Origin: Filomicrobium sp.
GTDB lineage: Bacteria > Pseudomonadota > Alphaproteobacteria > Rhizobiales > Hyphomicrobiaceae
DNA: 64,000 nt
Direction: 5' to 3'
Assembly (NCBI GenBank): GCA_017792465.1
Contig: CP051234.1
Coordinates: 3,628,501 to 3,692,500 of the forward strand
Part shown: in pieces, positions 52,850 through 62,752 of the stretch
How the letters are laid out: each line of letters begins with the position of its first letter
How positions within the stretch are numbered: position 1 is the stretch's first letter
Made by a program: the position numbers and the translations under genes
The notes under the pieces: generated by a model
The model's database searches: none
What the model saw: only the letters and a program-made list of their open reading frames with translations
What the model was told of the DNA's origin: nothing

Positions 52850-53503
52850 AAGTCGACGCAAGCCTGGACGCTCGCGGCGGGCGGGAGGATTTACGACAAC
52901 TGGTGGGAGGTGCTCGACCGTGAAGAGCCGCAAGGAACGAACCCGGCTTATCCGTCGACCGGCAAGCGCAAAGGCGCTACAACCTGGCGCTGTGTTGAGT
53001 GCCACGGGTGGGATTATAAGGGCAAGGACGGTCTATACGGCGAGGGCGAACGCTACACTGGCGTCAAGGGGATCCAGGCGGCGACGCGTATGCCGTCGGA
53101 GGCCATCTCAAAACTTATGCGGTCGGGCCCACACAATTACACCTCCGAGATGATCCGCGACGAAGAGCTCGACTGGCTCGCCGCATTTATCCGCGAGGGT
53201 CAGCACGATACCGACCTCGTCATCCATCCTGCCACCGACACCGCGAAAGGCGATGCGGAACGCGGTGCTGCGATCTTCCAGACCGTGTGCGCGACCTGCC
53301 ACGGCTTTGATGATCGCCTGCTCGACTGGGGTGAGCCGGGTGACCTTGGTTCTGTTGGGACCGAAGCACGGCAGCTGCCAGCCGAGGTGCTGCACAAGAT
53401 CCGCAATGCCCATCCAGGCGCTGCCATGGTAAACCTGCGGGCCTTCCCGCTGCAAGACGCCGTCGACGTATTGACCTACGCGCAAACTCTACCGGCGGAG
53501 TAG
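52850..53503 (+). pseudogene. Diheme cytochrome c lacking its signal peptide
   Basis: The frame opens right after a stop at 52849 and reads AWTLAAGGRIYDNWWEVLDR, the usual start of the mature protein, without any signal peptide. Two haem sites follow: CVECH near the first third (WRCVECHGWDYKGKDG) and CATCH in the second domain (GAAIFQTVCATCHGFDDR). A GTG at 52910 could start translation but yields a cytosolic product that could not receive haem. Intact relatives have a Sec signal and about 220-240 residues. Probably a dead gene, its start replaced by a kinase fragment. Confidence 0.72.
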
Positions 53504-53759
53504 GTCGGTCCAGGCTCGTGAATTTCGTGAGGGTGGCAATATGCGTCTTGCCGTCGCTCCGATCACTCGACCAGACACCTATTCGACTGTGTCTCTAATC
53601 CCTGCGTGAGGACACGTTGATGGATGGGCAAGCTGGGACCTGCCTCAGCGTCGAAACCGACAACGATGTCGCAGGTGCCGGCAATTCAGGTGGCTTTCAG
53701 TTTCGCGTGGCATGCGCTTTGGCAGCTTAAGTTGTTGTCGCCTTCAGGAGGGCACGCGA

Positions 53760-54254
53760 ATGCTGCGCAAGTTGCTTTTTTCGTCGGTCGGCTTCATTGC
53801 CCTTTTGGGGGTCGCAGTCCTCAACGGCTTGGTTCTTGTCAGCCACTTCAACCAGCTGATCGACGAAGGCCTGCCGCTTGAGCGGGTCGTGTTCGAAGGG
53901 GCTGTTCGGCGACTGCGGCCGGTGTTGATGACCGCCAGCATCGCGGCGTTCGGCCTTGTCCCGCTGCTGTTTGCCAGCGGGCCCGGGTCGGAAATCCAGA
54001 AGCCGCTGGCCATCGTCGTCATCGGTGGGCTTGTCACATCGACGGCGCTCACCTTGTTCCTGCTTCCCATTTTATTTCGCCGCTTCGGCGTCACGCGCAA
54101 AGGCGTCACGGCGATGAGTTCTTGGGACTTGCGATTCGCGCTGCCTTGGCGAGGTCAGCGGCGGCTTTGTCGAGTTCGCCCATGGCTTGGAATGCCGAGG
54201 CTCGCAATCGCAATGCTTTGGCGTTCTCGGGGTCTAAAGAGAGAACGCTGGTGA
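53760..54254 (+). pseudogene. C-terminal remnant of a CusA/CzcA-type RND pump
   Basis: From ATG 53760 (with AGGAGGG before it) the frame reads SVGFIALLGVAVLNGLVLVS, RVVFEGAVRRLRPVLMTASI, AFGLVPLLFASGPGSEIQKP and VIGGLVTSTALTLFLLPILF, the last about 110 residues of a roughly 1040-residue heavy-metal RND pump, then drifts out of sense into the convergent TPR gene. The intact pump at 55317 has the same segment near its end but differs in sequence, so this is from another pump gene. The ribosome site probably belongs to a different lost gene. Confidence 0.78.
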
Positions 54255-54786
54255 AATCCTTGATGGCCTTTTGGTATTGCTGGCGTTTTCCAAACATGAA
54301 GCCGCGGTTGAAAAGCGCATAGGTGTTTTGCGGCTCAAGCCTTAGAGCGGCATCGAAGTCGGCTTTGGCGGCATCGAACCGGCTAAGGGCGGTTTTCGCG
54401 TTGCCGCGGTTTGCATAGGCCATCGTAAAATCCGGATTTCTCGTGAGCGCCAGGGTGTAGTCTTCAATAGCGGCTTCAAAGTCGCGCATCCGGAAGTGGG
54501 TGTTGGCGCGAAAGTAAAATGGCAGCGATTCTTGCGGACGAAGCAGAATGGCAAACGCGTAATCTGCAATCGCCTGTTCGAGATCGCCAGACTGATAATG
54601 TTTCAGTCCCATGCGCACATGAAACTGTGAATGCTCAAGCTTGCTTGCGATCTTCCTGTGTTTGGTTGCCCGCCCCTCGTCTGGGATTTCGTTTGCCAGC
54701 ACCGCCGAACACCAACAAGCGACATAGCCGGTAAGCCACATCACGAGAGTGGAGCTCGCCAGGATGGAACCAACGCTTGATTGCAC
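54106..54786 (-). CDS. TPR-repeat exported or membrane-anchored protein
   Basis: A 226-residue protein from a GTG at 54786 with AAAGGAG before it. An N-terminal hydrophobic stretch (ILASSTLVMWLTGYVACWCS) acts as signal or anchor. Then come about four TPR units, for example GLKHYQSGDLEQAIADYAFA, THFRMRDFEAAIEDYTLALT, GNAKTALSRFDAAKADFDAA and GFMFGKRQQYQKAIKDFTSV. The role is unknown; it lies at the end of the metal efflux operon and its tail overlaps the RND remnant on the other strand. Confidence 0.82.
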   Translation of the reverse strand: MQSSVGSILASSTLVMWLTGYVACWCSAVLANEIPDEGRATKHRKIASKLEHSQFHVRMGLKHYQSGDLEQAIADYAFAILLRPQESLPFYFRANTHFRMRDFEAAIEDYTLALTRNPDFTMAYANRGNAKTALSRFDAAKADFDAALRLEPQNTYALFNRGFMFGKRQQYQKAIKDFTSVLSLDPENAKALRLRASAFQAMGELDKAAADLAKAARIASPKNSSP

Positions 54787-54896
54787 GTGTCACTCCTTTC
54801 TTGAGGCAACGCCGAAGGCGTCGGCGCTGCGCCGGTGAAAGACTGGCGCGAACGGTGCGCCTTCAAAAATCGGTCCGTTCCGCCGAGCGCTCACGG

Positions 54897-55286
54897 TTAC
54901 TCTTTTACAAAGCGCGCCTGGATCGTGTGGCCGTGAGCATCCTTTCCTGACAAAGCGATTTTTGCCCCTTTCGGGAGGGCGGCATCGAGCTTGGCGGAGA
55001 GCTTGTCGCCATCAATGGCGAGCGGTAGAATTTTCGTTCCGTCGTCGGTTTGAACAATCGCTTTGAATGAGCCGCCGGTGAGCACCATAGGTTTGTGGTC
55101 CTCGCTGAGGTGGAACACGATCGCCGTGCCGTCGGAGACCATTTCCACGCCATGGTGGCCCTCAACTTCAACGTATTGACCGCCGTGGACTGCGCCCTGG
55201 TCGTGTTTGTCTTCCGCTTTGGCAGGGATGGCACTTGCGACGAGGAGTGGGATGAGAGCAACTGCTGCGAGTGAGTTGGTTTTCAT
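54897..55286 (-). CDS. Small exported protein of metal-efflux operon
   Basis: A 129-residue protein. Signal peptide MKTNSLAAVALIPLLVASAI ending AKA; mature start EDKHDQGAVHGGQYVEVEGH is histidine-rich, and the rest forms short beta strands (VEMVSDGTAIVFHLSEDHKP, IALSGKDAHGHTIQARFVKE). Similar small periplasmic proteins occur with CzcA-type pumps and may bind the metal before export. Encoded 30 bases downstream of the RND pump gene. Not assigned to a named family. Confidence 0.68.
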   Translation of the reverse strand: MKTNSLAAVALIPLLVASAIPAKAEDKHDQGAVHGGQYVEVEGHHGVEMVSDGTAIVFHLSEDHKPMVLTGGSFKAIVQTDDGTKILPLAIDGDKLSAKLDAALPKGAKIALSGKDAHGHTIQARFVKE

Positions 55287-55316
55287 GGGTTGGTCCTTTG
55301 TCGTTTCAGGGTTGGC

Positions 55317-58300
55317 TTAGAAGGCTTCTGTTGGTGCCGCACTGCTTTGTGGCGCGGCGTCTCTTTCGTTGACGATCCGCTCAAGTGGTTTGCGTCCGAA
55401 CTTCCAAAAAAGAAGGGGCGTTAACACAGCGTCGATGAGGGTGGCCGATACGAGGCCGCCGAAGATGGTTACGGCCAGCGGGTAAAGGATCTCGCGACCC
55501 GGCTCGTCACCGGCAGCAATGAGCGGCACAAGCGCAAGACCTGCGGAGACCGCTGTCATGAGAACCGGTGTCATGCGTTCCAGGCTGCCTCGGAGGATGA
55601 GGGGCCGCCCGAAGGTCTCGCCTTCGTAGAGCGCAAGATTGATGTAATGGCTGACCTTGAGGATCCCGTTCCGGGCTGAAATTCCCGCGAGTGTGATGAA
55701 GCCAATCAGGCTGGCGACCGAGAACGGTAATCCGGCGATCCATAACGCGGACACACTGCCAATGAGAGCGAGCGGGATATTCGTGAGCACGATGAGCGCG
55801 AGTATGGCTGAGCCATAGCGGCTGTAGAGCACCATGAAGATCAGCGCCAACGAAATCAGGGATAGCAAACCGATCGTGCGGGTGGCTTCTTCCTGGGCCT
55901 GGAATTGCCCTTCCAGCCGCACGACATAGCCGGGCGGCAGTTCGGCGGTGTCAATGATGCTGCGGATGTCAGCGATGATCGCTGCCATGTCTCTGATGCC
56001 GTCGCCGTTTGCCGAAACGATGATCCGGCGCTGTTGGTTTTCCCGCAGAATCTGGTTTGGCCCTTCGGCTTCCTTGATTGTTGCAAGCCTTTTTAACGGC
56101 AAGTAGCCATCGGGCGTCGCGACAAGGGCTTCGCCCAGTCCTGCTGTCGAGCGGTCTTGATCGTCAAGCCGCATGACAACGTCGAAGCGCCGGTTACCTT
56201 CGATGATTTGCGACACGGTCCGCCCATTCGTCAGGTCTGCGAGCGTGGCGGTCAGAGCAGGCGGCGTGATGCCATAAAGGGCTGCCCTGTCGTAATCCGG
56301 AACCACTTGCAGCTGTGGAATGAGGACCTGCTTTTCGACTTGGAGATCGACGACACCGGAGACTGTCTGAAGGCGTGTTTGCATGTCGGCTGCAAGCGTG
56401 CGCAAGCGATCCAAGTCTTCGCCAAAGATCTTGAGGGCGATCTGAGCGCGCACACCGGACAGCATATGATCCAGACGGTGGGCGATCGGTTGTCCGATCC
56501 CGATCGCTGCCGGCAGCATCGAGAGTTTTTCTCGAATGGCCGCGTAGACGTCTTCGCGAGACTTGCCGGTCTCCTTGAGGTCGATATCGAGTTCGGAGAC
56601 GTGGACGCCTTCGGCATGTTCATCGAGTTCCGCGCGTCCGGTGCGGCGGCCAACACTTTCGACGTCGTCGATGTCCATGATCAAGCGTTCGGCAATGCGT
56701 CCGAGCCGGTCGGACTCCGCCAGCGAAATTCCAGGGTTGTAGACGACTGAAACGAGGATGGTTCCTTCGTTAAAGGCTGGAAGGAACGCGCGCGGCAATT
56801 GCATTGCGAGCACGCCGGCGAGAATCACACCGATCGAGATTGCAGCTGCGACCGGTCGCCAATGATCCAGGCTCCAATTCAAAAGCCCTCGATAGCCGCC
56901 TTTCAAGGCCCGCACGACGGCTGTATCCTCTTCGGGCTTTTTCGGCACTTTCAAAAGGTAGAAGCAAAGGGCCGGTGTGAGCGTGACCGAGGTGATGAGA
57001 CTGGCGAGAATTGAGACAATGTAGGCAAGCCCGAGTGGGCGGAAGAGCTGACCTTCCAGGCCGCCCATCGCGAACAACGGGATGAACACCAAGATGATGA
57101 TCGCCGTCGCATAAACGATGCTGGAGCGGACCTCGTGCGAGGCGTTGAGCACAACCAGGAGCTTGTCGCGGGGGTGCCGCGCCTCGGCGTTGAGCCTGAG
57201 CCGGCGCAAGACGTTCTCGACTCCGACAACGGCGTCGTCGACTAATTCGCCAATGGCAATCGCAATTCCGCCGAGCGTCATCGTGTTGATCGACAGCCCA
57301 AAGGCGTAGAAAACCAACACCGTGATGAAAATCGACATCGGGATGGCGGTTAGCGAGATGAAGGTTGCGCGCCAATTCATCAGGAACAAGATGAGGATGA
57401 AGGCAACGACGACGGCCGCTTCGACGAGGACGCTTTTTACGTTCGCGATTGATGTCTCGATGAATGTTGCCTGGCGGAACTGAATACGATCTGCGGTCAC
57501 GCCATCGGGCAAGGTGCGCTGGATCTTCGCCAGTTGGGCCTCAATCTCGTTGGTGACTGTGACTGTGTCGGCCTGCGGTTGTTTTTGCACTCCGATAATG
57601 ACCGCGGGCTCGCCCATGAAACCGGCGTCGCCGCGCTTGACCCTGGGGGCGAAATTCACTTTGGCGACCTGGCGTAACAGGATGGGCTGGCCTTTGCGTG
57701 TGACGACCACAAGGTTCCTGAGGTCATCAAGGCGTGTGGTGCGACCGATGTTCCGGATCAAATATTCGCGTGCGTGTTGATCGATAAAACCGCCACCGGC
57801 ATTGGTGCCGAATTGGGCGATCGCGGCTTCGATCATCTTTGGTGTCACATTGAGCCGCTGCATGGCGATCAGGTCCGGGCTGACCCGGTACTGGCGCACT
57901 TCGCCGCCGATCGGGATCACTTGTGCCACGCCTGACACGGTCAGGATTTGCGGGCGGATTACGAAATCCGCGATCTCACGCAAGTCCATCGCAGAGACGG
58001 TCTTGCCGTTGATGGCAATCAGCATGATCTCGCCCATGATCGACGAAATCGGTCCCATTTGCGGTTGGATGCCGGTGGGCAATTGCTCCCCGACAATCGC
58101 CAAGCGTTCCGTCACGAGCTGACGGTTGCGATAGATATCCGTGCCCCAGTCGAATTCGACATAGATGATCGACAGGCCGACGCTTGAGACCGAGCGCAGG
58201 CGAATGACGCCTGGCATGCCGTTCAGGGCAGTTTCGAGAGGATAGGTGACGAGTTGCTCGACCTCTTGCGGCGCGTAGCCGTCGGCCTCGGTCAGAAGCG

Positions 58301-58442
58301 TGACGGTCGGGCGGTTGAGATCGGGGAAAACGTCGACTGGAAGCCGGGGCAAAACATAGGCCCCGTAGGCCGCCAAAAGGAGAGAGGCAACGATGACGAA
58401 CATGCGCTGCGACAGGCTGATGGCCACAAGTGTTTTGAACAT
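55317..58442 (-). CDS. Heavy-metal RND efflux pump, CzcA/CusA family
   Basis: A 1041-residue inner-membrane proton antiporter with the expected two halves, each with six helices and a large periplasmic loop. Landmarks are [40 protein letters not shown], a fourth helix reading [20 protein letters not shown], and in the second half [20 protein letters not shown] with [15 protein letters not shown]. The fourth-helix aspartates are present but the motif differs from both CzcA (zinc/cobalt) and CusA (copper/silver), so the metal is unclear. Encoded 11 bases after the adaptor gene. No CzcC-type outer-membrane gene is in the operon. Confidence 0.93.
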   Translation of the reverse strand: MFKTLVAISLSQRMFVIVASLLLAAYGAYVLPRLPVDVFPDLNRPTVTLLTEADGYAPQEVEQLVTYPLETALNGMPGVIRLRSVSSVGLSIIYVEFDWGTDIYRNRQLVTERLAIVGEQLPTGIQPQMGPISSIMGEIMLIAINGKTVSAMDLREIADFVIRPQILTVSGVAQVIPIGGEVRQYRVSPDLIAMQRLNVTPKMIEAAIAQFGTNAGGGFIDQHAREYLIRNIGRTTRLDDLRNLVVVTRKGQPILLRQVAKVNFAPRVKRGDAGFMGEPAVIIGVQKQPQADTVTVTNEIEAQLAKIQRTLPDGVTADRIQFRQATFIETSIANVKSVLVEAAVVVAFILILFLMNWRATFISLTAIPMSIFITVLVFYAFGLSINTMTLGGIAIAIGELVDDAVVGVENVLRRLRLNAEARHPRDKLLVVLNASHEVRSSIVYATAIIILVFIPLFAMGGLEGQLFRPLGLAYIVSILASLITSVTLTPALCFYLLKVPKKPEEDTAVVRALKGGYRGLLNWSLDHWRPVAAAISIGVILAGVLAMQLPRAFLPAFNEGTILVSVVYNPGISLAESDRLGRIAERLIMDIDDVESVGRRTGRAELDEHAEGVHVSELDIDLKETGKSREDVYAAIREKLSMLPAAIGIGQPIAHRLDHMLSGVRAQIALKIFGEDLDRLRTLAADMQTRLQTVSGVVDLQVEKQVLIPQLQVVPDYDRAALYGITPPALTATLADLTNGRTVSQIIEGNRRFDVVMRLDDQDRSTAGLGEALVATPDGYLPLKRLATIKEAEGPNQILRENQQRRIIVSANGDGIRDMAAIIADIRSIIDTAELPPGYVVRLEGQFQAQEEATRTIGLLSLISLALIFMVLYSRYGSAILALIVLTNIPLALIGSVSALWIAGLPFSVASLIGFITLAGISARNGILKVSHYINLALYEGETFGRPLILRGSLERMTPVLMTAVSAGLALVPLIAAGDEPGREILYPLAVTIFGGLVSATLIDAVLTPLLFWKFGRKPLERIVNERDAAPQSSAAPTEAF

Positions 58443-58453
58443 GGATGCCCCCG

Positions 58454-60229
58454 TCAGCGGATCTGATTGACCAAAGCCGCGCCGCGTTCGATGATCTGAT
58501 CGCCAGCTTGAAGCCCGCCTGTCACGTGGACCCGATCGACATCGATGGCGTCGAAGCGCACCGGCTTGGGCTGGTAGCGTTCCGGTTCGAGACGCTTGAA
58601 CACAACCATCTGCCCATTCGGGGCCTGTGCGATCGCGGACCGCGGAACGATCAGTCCTTTGATCGGTGCGCCGGTCTCGACGAGCACCTTGATCGGGCTG
58701 CCGATGTGCAGGGTTTTGTCCGGGTTCTCGATTTTGAATTGGAAGCGCACGGCTTGCTGCTGGAGTGCGCGGCTGCGGCCGACGAAGTCCAGTGTGTATT
58801 GCTCGCCGTCATCGTTGCGCGCCTCGACCTTAGTGCCTTCGACCGAGATGCCAGGATCATAGGAAATCGCTTCGACCCAGAGGCTTGAGGGATCGAGGAT
58901 GTGGAGAATGGTTCGTCCGCTTTCGACGACTTGTCCGGAAACGGCTTGCACCTCGGCGATTACGCCATCGACTGGTGCGGTTAGAGCTTCGGGAGCGTTG
59001 CGCGCGTTCTTGAGTTCCGCATACCGCTTCTCAAGCCCTTCGAGTTCGATCTTCAGGTCTTCGAGGTTTGCGCGGCTCGCGACATCGCGATCGACGAGGC
59101 GTTGTTGACGTCGGATTCGGGCGTTGATGAGCGTGATCTGCTGGCGTAAGTCGCCGGCTGTTTGGCGAACGTCGCTGGCGTCGATCGGAGCGAAAGCGGG
59201 TTCGACATAGGCGAGTATTTCGCCGGCCTTGACCTTGCGCCCAAGCGTTGGCAGCCCTCCATCCGTCGGTTTTATGCGTCCGCCGATGGTGCTTTGGACT
59301 AGCCCCGCCCTATTGGGATCTGCGATCACGCGACCGATCAAGCGGGTTGTCGCGCGTGTTGTCTCGGGTTGGAGTATGCGAGAGCGAATGTTCAACAAGC
59401 GCTGGGTGGGTTTGGGCAGGAACAAAACACCATCCGACATTCGCCGGGGTGCATCGCCGGACGTTCGCGCCGAGCCGCCGCCATCGCCATGATCGTGACC
59501 CGGACCGGCCCAGGCGAAACCGGCCCCAAGGACGGCAACGAGTCCGAAAACCGCAAGGGTTACGCCCGATTTGCTGCGCATAAGCGCTCCAACGAGGAGC
59601 CCTATTATGAGCCCCAGTCCGGCTAGAAACGCCCCGTTCGAAAATTTCCGCTCGATCGCCGAAGGCAGCACGCCAGCTTGTTTCAGGGTATCGGCAATGG
59701 GCTTAGGGAGTGCGGAGTGATCCGCAGCTCCATCGCCGGCGTGATGCACCGCATGGTCGTGATCATAGTGATCGTCATGTTGATCATGGGCTTGCGCATG
59801 TGGGATCTTCAACGCCCCGACCAGGAGATCGCTGTTGCCTGCATGCGTGATCGTGGCAATCAGCTCGATCTCGCCATCACCCTTGAATGCTTGCGCTTCA
59901 ACTTTGTAGGTGCCGTCGGCTGTGGGTTGCGCTTGTTCTGTTTGCCCATCGACGATCAACTCGATTGCAGCATCTCGGACCGGCTCGGTATCGGCGCGAC
60001 GATCAAGGTAGAGCGTCAGCTCTCCGTCTTTCAGGATGCCGACCAGTTCATAGTCTTGCGATTCTGCATAAAATCGAGGGCTGGATGGCCCATCGGCCCG
60101 GTTCGTTTTAGCGTGATCGTGGCCATGATCATGGCCGGGACCAGCAAGCGCAGATGGCACGACGTTAGCGGCTAGCAATGCAATAGCCGCAAGCACTGCC
60201 GGCACGACCGGCAACAGGCGTAGCTTCAT
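58454..60229 (-). CDS. RND periplasmic adaptor (HlyD type) with extra histidine-rich sensor part
   Basis: A 591-residue protein, about 200 longer than common adaptors. Layout: signal peptide (1-29); His-rich [12 protein letters not shown]; an Ig-like domain to about 150; another His-rich stretch ([12 protein letters not shown]); hydrophobic segments about 200-240 ([16 protein letters not shown] and [19 protein letters not shown]); a third His-rich motif [11 protein letters not shown]; then the HlyD core with [20 protein letters not shown], coiled coil [20 protein letters not shown], and [20 protein letters not shown]. The extension may bind metal. It pairs with the RND pump encoded next. Confidence 0.88.
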   Translation of the reverse strand: MKLRLLPVVPAVLAAIALLAANVVPSALAGPGHDHGHDHAKTNRADGPSSPRFYAESQDYELVGILKDGELTLYLDRRADTEPVRDAAIELIVDGQTEQAQPTADGTYKVEAQAFKGDGEIELIATITHAGNSDLLVGALKIPHAQAHDQHDDHYDHDHAVHHAGDGAADHSALPKPIADTLKQAGVLPSAIERKFSNGAFLAGLGLIIGLLVGALMRSKSGVTLAVFGLVAVLGAGFAWAGPGHDHGDGGGSARTSGDAPRRMSDGVLFLPKPTQRLLNIRSRILQPETTRATTRLIGRVIADPNRAGLVQSTIGGRIKPTDGGLPTLGRKVKAGEILAYVEPAFAPIDASDVRQTAGDLRQQITLINARIRRQQRLVDRDVASRANLEDLKIELEGLEKRYAELKNARNAPEALTAPVDGVIAEVQAVSGQVVESGRTILHILDPSSLWVEAISYDPGISVEGTKVEARNDDGEQYTLDFVGRSRALQQQAVRFQFKIENPDKTLHIGSPIKVLVETGAPIKGLIVPRSAIAQAPNGQMVVFKRLEPERYQPKPVRFDAIDVDRVHVTGGLQAGDQIIERGAALVNQIR

Positions 60230-60259
60230 TTTTGAGATAACCTCTGACAGCGACGTGGA

Positions 60260-60279
60260 GCGCAGTCGATCGACTGCGC
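60260..60279. promoter_or_regulatory. Perfect 20-bp palindrome upstream of adaptor gene
   Basis: GCGCAGTCGATCGACTGCGC is fully self-complementary without a spacer. It sits in the 63-base gap between the CzcI-like gene and the adaptor gene. It could be a repressor site or an mRNA hairpin that separates expression of the two genes. Confidence 0.55.
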
Positions 60280-60292
60280 ACGATAATCGGCT

Positions 60293-60754
60293 TCAGAGGG
60301 CGGTGCGTGGAGGTCTCAGCAAAGTCGCGGCAGGCAGGCCCAGTATCGGCGTGGCCGCGAAGGCTTGAAGGCGCTTAAGCGTTAAGGGGAAGCTGATCGG
60401 AGCCCCTTCCGCTTCCAGAAATGCATGACAGCAGTGGACATGACCCTCGCAGTCGTCGCACTGGCCCTGCGCGTCACCGTCATTGGTGTGAGAAGAATGG
60501 TTGTCGTCCGCCACGGAATTGCTGTCCGTGTCGGTGAACGCGTGAGTATGAATTTTTGCGGTATGGCTATGATCGCCGTGCGACTCGGCCTCATCGCCGC
60601 TGGTCTCCTGGGACAGATCGAGCCCGGAGAAAGCTGGGATATAGAAGTCGTCAGCAAGACAGACCGTCGATAAGTTCAATGAGAGCACAAACAGGAGCGC
60701 CACCACGCAACGCGCGGCCCGTGCAACTCTCAGTTTTCCCATACCTATCAGCAT
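60293..60754 (-). CDS. CzcI-like histidine-rich exported protein
   Basis: A 153-residue protein; signal peptide about LRVARAARCVVALLFVLSLN ending LA (start at 60754 or 60742). The mature part carries His clusters (ESHGDHSHTAKIHTHAF), a cysteine-rich CDDCEGHVHCCHAF and ends ATLLRPPRTAL; the RPPR ending is common in CzcI-like/DUF2946-type proteins at the head of czc operons. It probably binds or senses the metal in the periplasm. First gene of the minus-strand operon that continues with adaptor, pump and two small proteins. Confidence 0.7.
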   Translation of the reverse strand: MLIGMGKLRVARAARCVVALLFVLSLNLSTVCLADDFYIPAFSGLDLSQETSGDEAESHGDHSHTAKIHTHAFTDTDSNSVADDNHSSHTNDGDAQGQCDDCEGHVHCCHAFLEAEGAPISFPLTLKRLQAFAATPILGLPAATLLRPPRTAL

Positions 60755-61218
60755 TCGGTTCCCGCAAAAGATACTGGGAAGAGGTAACTCATTCGCGACC
60801 GGGAAGGCAAGGGGCTGTGCTGATAGCGGTTACCTGTTCCCGTTGAAGGCGGCTCCGGTGATGGGTATTTGCAACGCATGTCCTGTGCAACTTGGGGGCA
60901 CCTCGAACTGCACCGACGACCGGCTGCGAAAGCAGTTGCCATTGAAAACGAGACGCGAATGCATTATCTCCCTTTGCGAAATCAATTGTGAACTTGGCGG
61001 GTAATCCGTGATCCAGAACCCCAACATCGTCGTCTCATCTTCGCGTCAGCGGTCTGCCGTTTCTGCGGCTGAGATTTATTATCTGGAAACGTAACCGAGC
61101 CTCTCATCCGGGAGGTCCGACTGGCCTCCCTTTGCGCAAATGCTGCCCTGGTTGGTCATGTCGGACTGCCGGGGCTTTTTGTTGTTGAACCGGCTTCGGC
61201 CGAACTTTGGAGAAAGAC

Positions 61219-61323
61219 ATGCGCGAGCTTGTTTGCTTCCCAATCGCTGCCTTTGCGTTTGCCGGCGAACCCGGCACAGCGTCGATGACGTGCGCGAAGA
61301 ACGCGTGGTGGCTGGAGACATAA
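61219..61323 (+). CDS. Candidate 34-codon leader peptide
   Basis: ATG at 61219 follows TTTGGAGAAAGAC, a good ribosome site. The peptide reads MRELVCFPIAAFAFAGEPGT and ends NAWWLET before TAA 61321-61323. It overlaps the proposed antiterminator strand at its first codons and is followed directly by hairpin 61324-61349. No homologue is recognised. Confidence 0.4.
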   Translation: MRELVCFPIAAFAFAGEPGTASMTCAKNAWWLET

Positions 61324-61349
61324 CTCCCCGGTGAAACTTCACCCGGGAG
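61324..61349 (+). promoter_or_regulatory. Leader hairpin after the small ORF
   Basis: CTCCCCGGTGAA (61324-61335) pairs with TTCACCCGGGAG (61338-61349) at 11 of 12 positions. It begins one base after the stop codon of the small ORF, so a ribosome finishing the ORF would cover it. Confidence 0.55.
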
Positions 61350-61377
61350 AACGACACCTCTCGGGCAAGACACAATC

Positions 61378-61416
61378 AAGCTCGCGAGGTCTATCGACTT
61401 CGCGAGCTTTCTTTTT
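61378..61416 (+). terminator. Intrinsic terminator inside the EF-Tu-like leader
   Basis: AAGCTCGCGA (61378-61387) pairs perfectly with TCGCGAGCTT (61400-61409), followed by TCTTTTT. It lies 121 bases before the EF-Tu-like start and would end transcripts arriving from upstream unless blocked. Confidence 0.75.
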
Positions 61417-61478
61417 GGGCCGACGGCAGGAGCCGTTTGGACCCTTCACCCCTTTGGCGCGCCAATGCCAACGGCTGG

Positions 61479-61505
61479 CCTGTCCGGCTTAGCTAACCGG
61501 ACAGG
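61479..61505 (+). promoter_or_regulatory. Hairpin just before the EF-Tu-like ribosome site
   Basis: CCTGTCCGG (61479-61487) pairs perfectly with CCGGACAGG (61497-61505) around the loop CTTAGCTAA. It ends 18 bases before the GAAGGAG site. Confidence 0.5.
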
Positions 61506-61520
61506 TCGGCAGCTTCAAAA

Positions 61521-61541
61521 ATGAAGGAGATTGAAGCATGA
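61521..61541 (+). promoter_or_regulatory. Six-codon upstream ORF overlapping the EF-Tu-like start
   Basis: ATGAAGGAGATTGAAGCATGA reads MKEIEA and its TGA shares bases with the EF-Tu-like ATG (61538). The ribosome site for the main gene lies inside this mini-ORF, so its translation would interfere with or couple to the main start. Confidence 0.4.
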
Positions 61542-62731
61542 CCGACAAACTGCATGTGAACGTCGGAACCATCGGTCACGTCGACCATGGCAAGACCACG
61601 CTGACGGCTGCCATCACGCAGGTGCAGGCGGCGCGCGTCGGAGGCACCGGTCTGGCGCTCAACCAGATCGACAATGCCAAGGAAGAAAGCGTGCGCGGAA
61701 TCACGATCAACACCTCGCACGTCGAGTATGAATCCGAGACGCGCCACTATGCGCACATCGACTGTCCGGGACACGCTGACTATGTGAAAAACATGATCAC
61801 GGGTGCTTCCCAGATGGACGGTGCGATCCTGCTTGTCGACGGCACGGAAGGGGCCGCCCGCCAAACGATCGAGCACATCCTGCTTGCGCGTCAGGTCGGG
61901 GTTCAAAGCATCGTCGTGTTCGTCAACAAGATGGACATGATCGCTGAAGCCGACCGAGCCGACATGAAGGAACTGATCGAGATGGAGATCGGCGCAATGC
62001 TGGCTTCGCAAGGCTACGAGGACGTTGCGTTTATTTTCGGCAGCGCTCTGCGTGCCTTGCAAGCCGCTGAGAAAGGAGATGTCGAAGGCGCCGACACTGC
62101 GTGCATCGTCGAACTGATCGAAGCATTGGACACTCGCATTGCGGACCCGGTCCGCGATTACGATAGTCCGTTCATGATGCCGATCGAAGGCGTGCACACC
62201 ATCCCCGGCCGGGGGACGGTGGTCAGTGGGCGTGTCGAGCGCGGTGTCATCAAGGTGGGTGATGCCGTGGAGATCGTCGGCCTGACGAACTCCGACGATC
62301 AGCAGGTCATCGTGACCGGTACGCAGGCTTTCCGGAAGAACATTTCCGAAGCTCGCGCCGGCATGAACGTTGGCCTGCTTCTTCGAGGTTTGAAGCGCGA
62401 GGACGTTCAGCGCGGTCAAGTGCTGAGCGCCCCTGGTGTGATCAAGCCTTACTCGAAAGGCAGCGCGCAGATCTTCGTTCTGGGGAAGGACGAGGGCGGA
62501 CGCCACACGCCATTTGGCAGTGGCTACCAGCCTCAGTTCTTCTTCGGTACGACGGATGTGACCGGCGTCATCACCGTTCTTGGTGAGGACGGTCTGGTTC
62601 AGCCCGGCGATCAGGCTGAGGTCGAATTCGACCTCAAGAAGCCTGTCGGCATCGAAGAAGGCATCCGCTTTGCCATCCGCGAGGGTGGCAAGACGGTGGG
62701 TGCCGGCTTTGTAAGGAGCGTCCACTCCTGA
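61538..62731 (+). CDS. Divergent EF-Tu paralogue (translation elongation factor Tu-like GTPase)
   Basis: A 397-residue GTPase of full EF-Tu length. The G motifs are intact: GHVDHGKT (G1), [12 protein letters not shown] (G2 region), [12 protein letters not shown] (G3), NKMD (G4) and GSAL (G5). Domains 2 and 3 are recognisable ([55 protein letters not shown] and [13 protein letters not shown]). It differs from housekeeping alphaproteobacterial EF-Tu: a short N-terminus, GTEGAARQT for the usual PMPQT segment, a shortened Tyr160 region and several domain 3 changes. It is not next to fusA or ribosomal-protein genes. Alone between its own leader and terminator, it is likely a specialised copy. Confidence 0.88.
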   Translation: MTDKLHVNVGTIGHVDHGKTTLTAAITQVQAARVGGTGLALNQIDNAKEESVRGITINTSHVEYESETRHYAHIDCPGHADYVKNMITGASQMDGAILLVDGTEGAARQTIEHILLARQVGVQSIVVFVNKMDMIAEADRADMKELIEMEIGAMLASQGYEDVAFIFGSALRALQAAEKGDVEGADTACIVELIEALDTRIADPVRDYDSPFMMPIEGVHTIPGRGTVVSGRVERGVIKVGDAVEIVGLTNSDDQQVIVTGTQAFRKNISEARAGMNVGLLLRGLKREDVQRGQVLSAPGVIKPYSKGSAQIFVLGKDEGGRHTPFGSGYQPQFFFGTTDVTGVITVLGEDGLVQPGDQAEVEFDLKKPVGIEEGIRFAIREGGKTVGAGFVRSVHS

Positions 62732-62752
62732 AAGGCTGAAACTGCGCAAAGT

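Larger units (their letters stand above)
60755..61537. other. Long structured leader region of the EF-Tu-like gene
   Basis: 783 bases without an ordinary gene. It holds hairpin GGGAGG/CCTCCC (61110-61130), a 34-codon ORF (61219-61323), hairpin (61324-61349), terminator (61378-61416), hairpin (61479-61505) and a six-codon ORF (61521-61541) overlapping the EF-Tu start. CGCGAGCTT at 61222-61230 is exactly complementary to AAGCTCGCG at 61378-61386, the left arm of the terminator. The left part (60755-61100) also includes promoters for the divergent metal operon. Confidence 0.6.
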
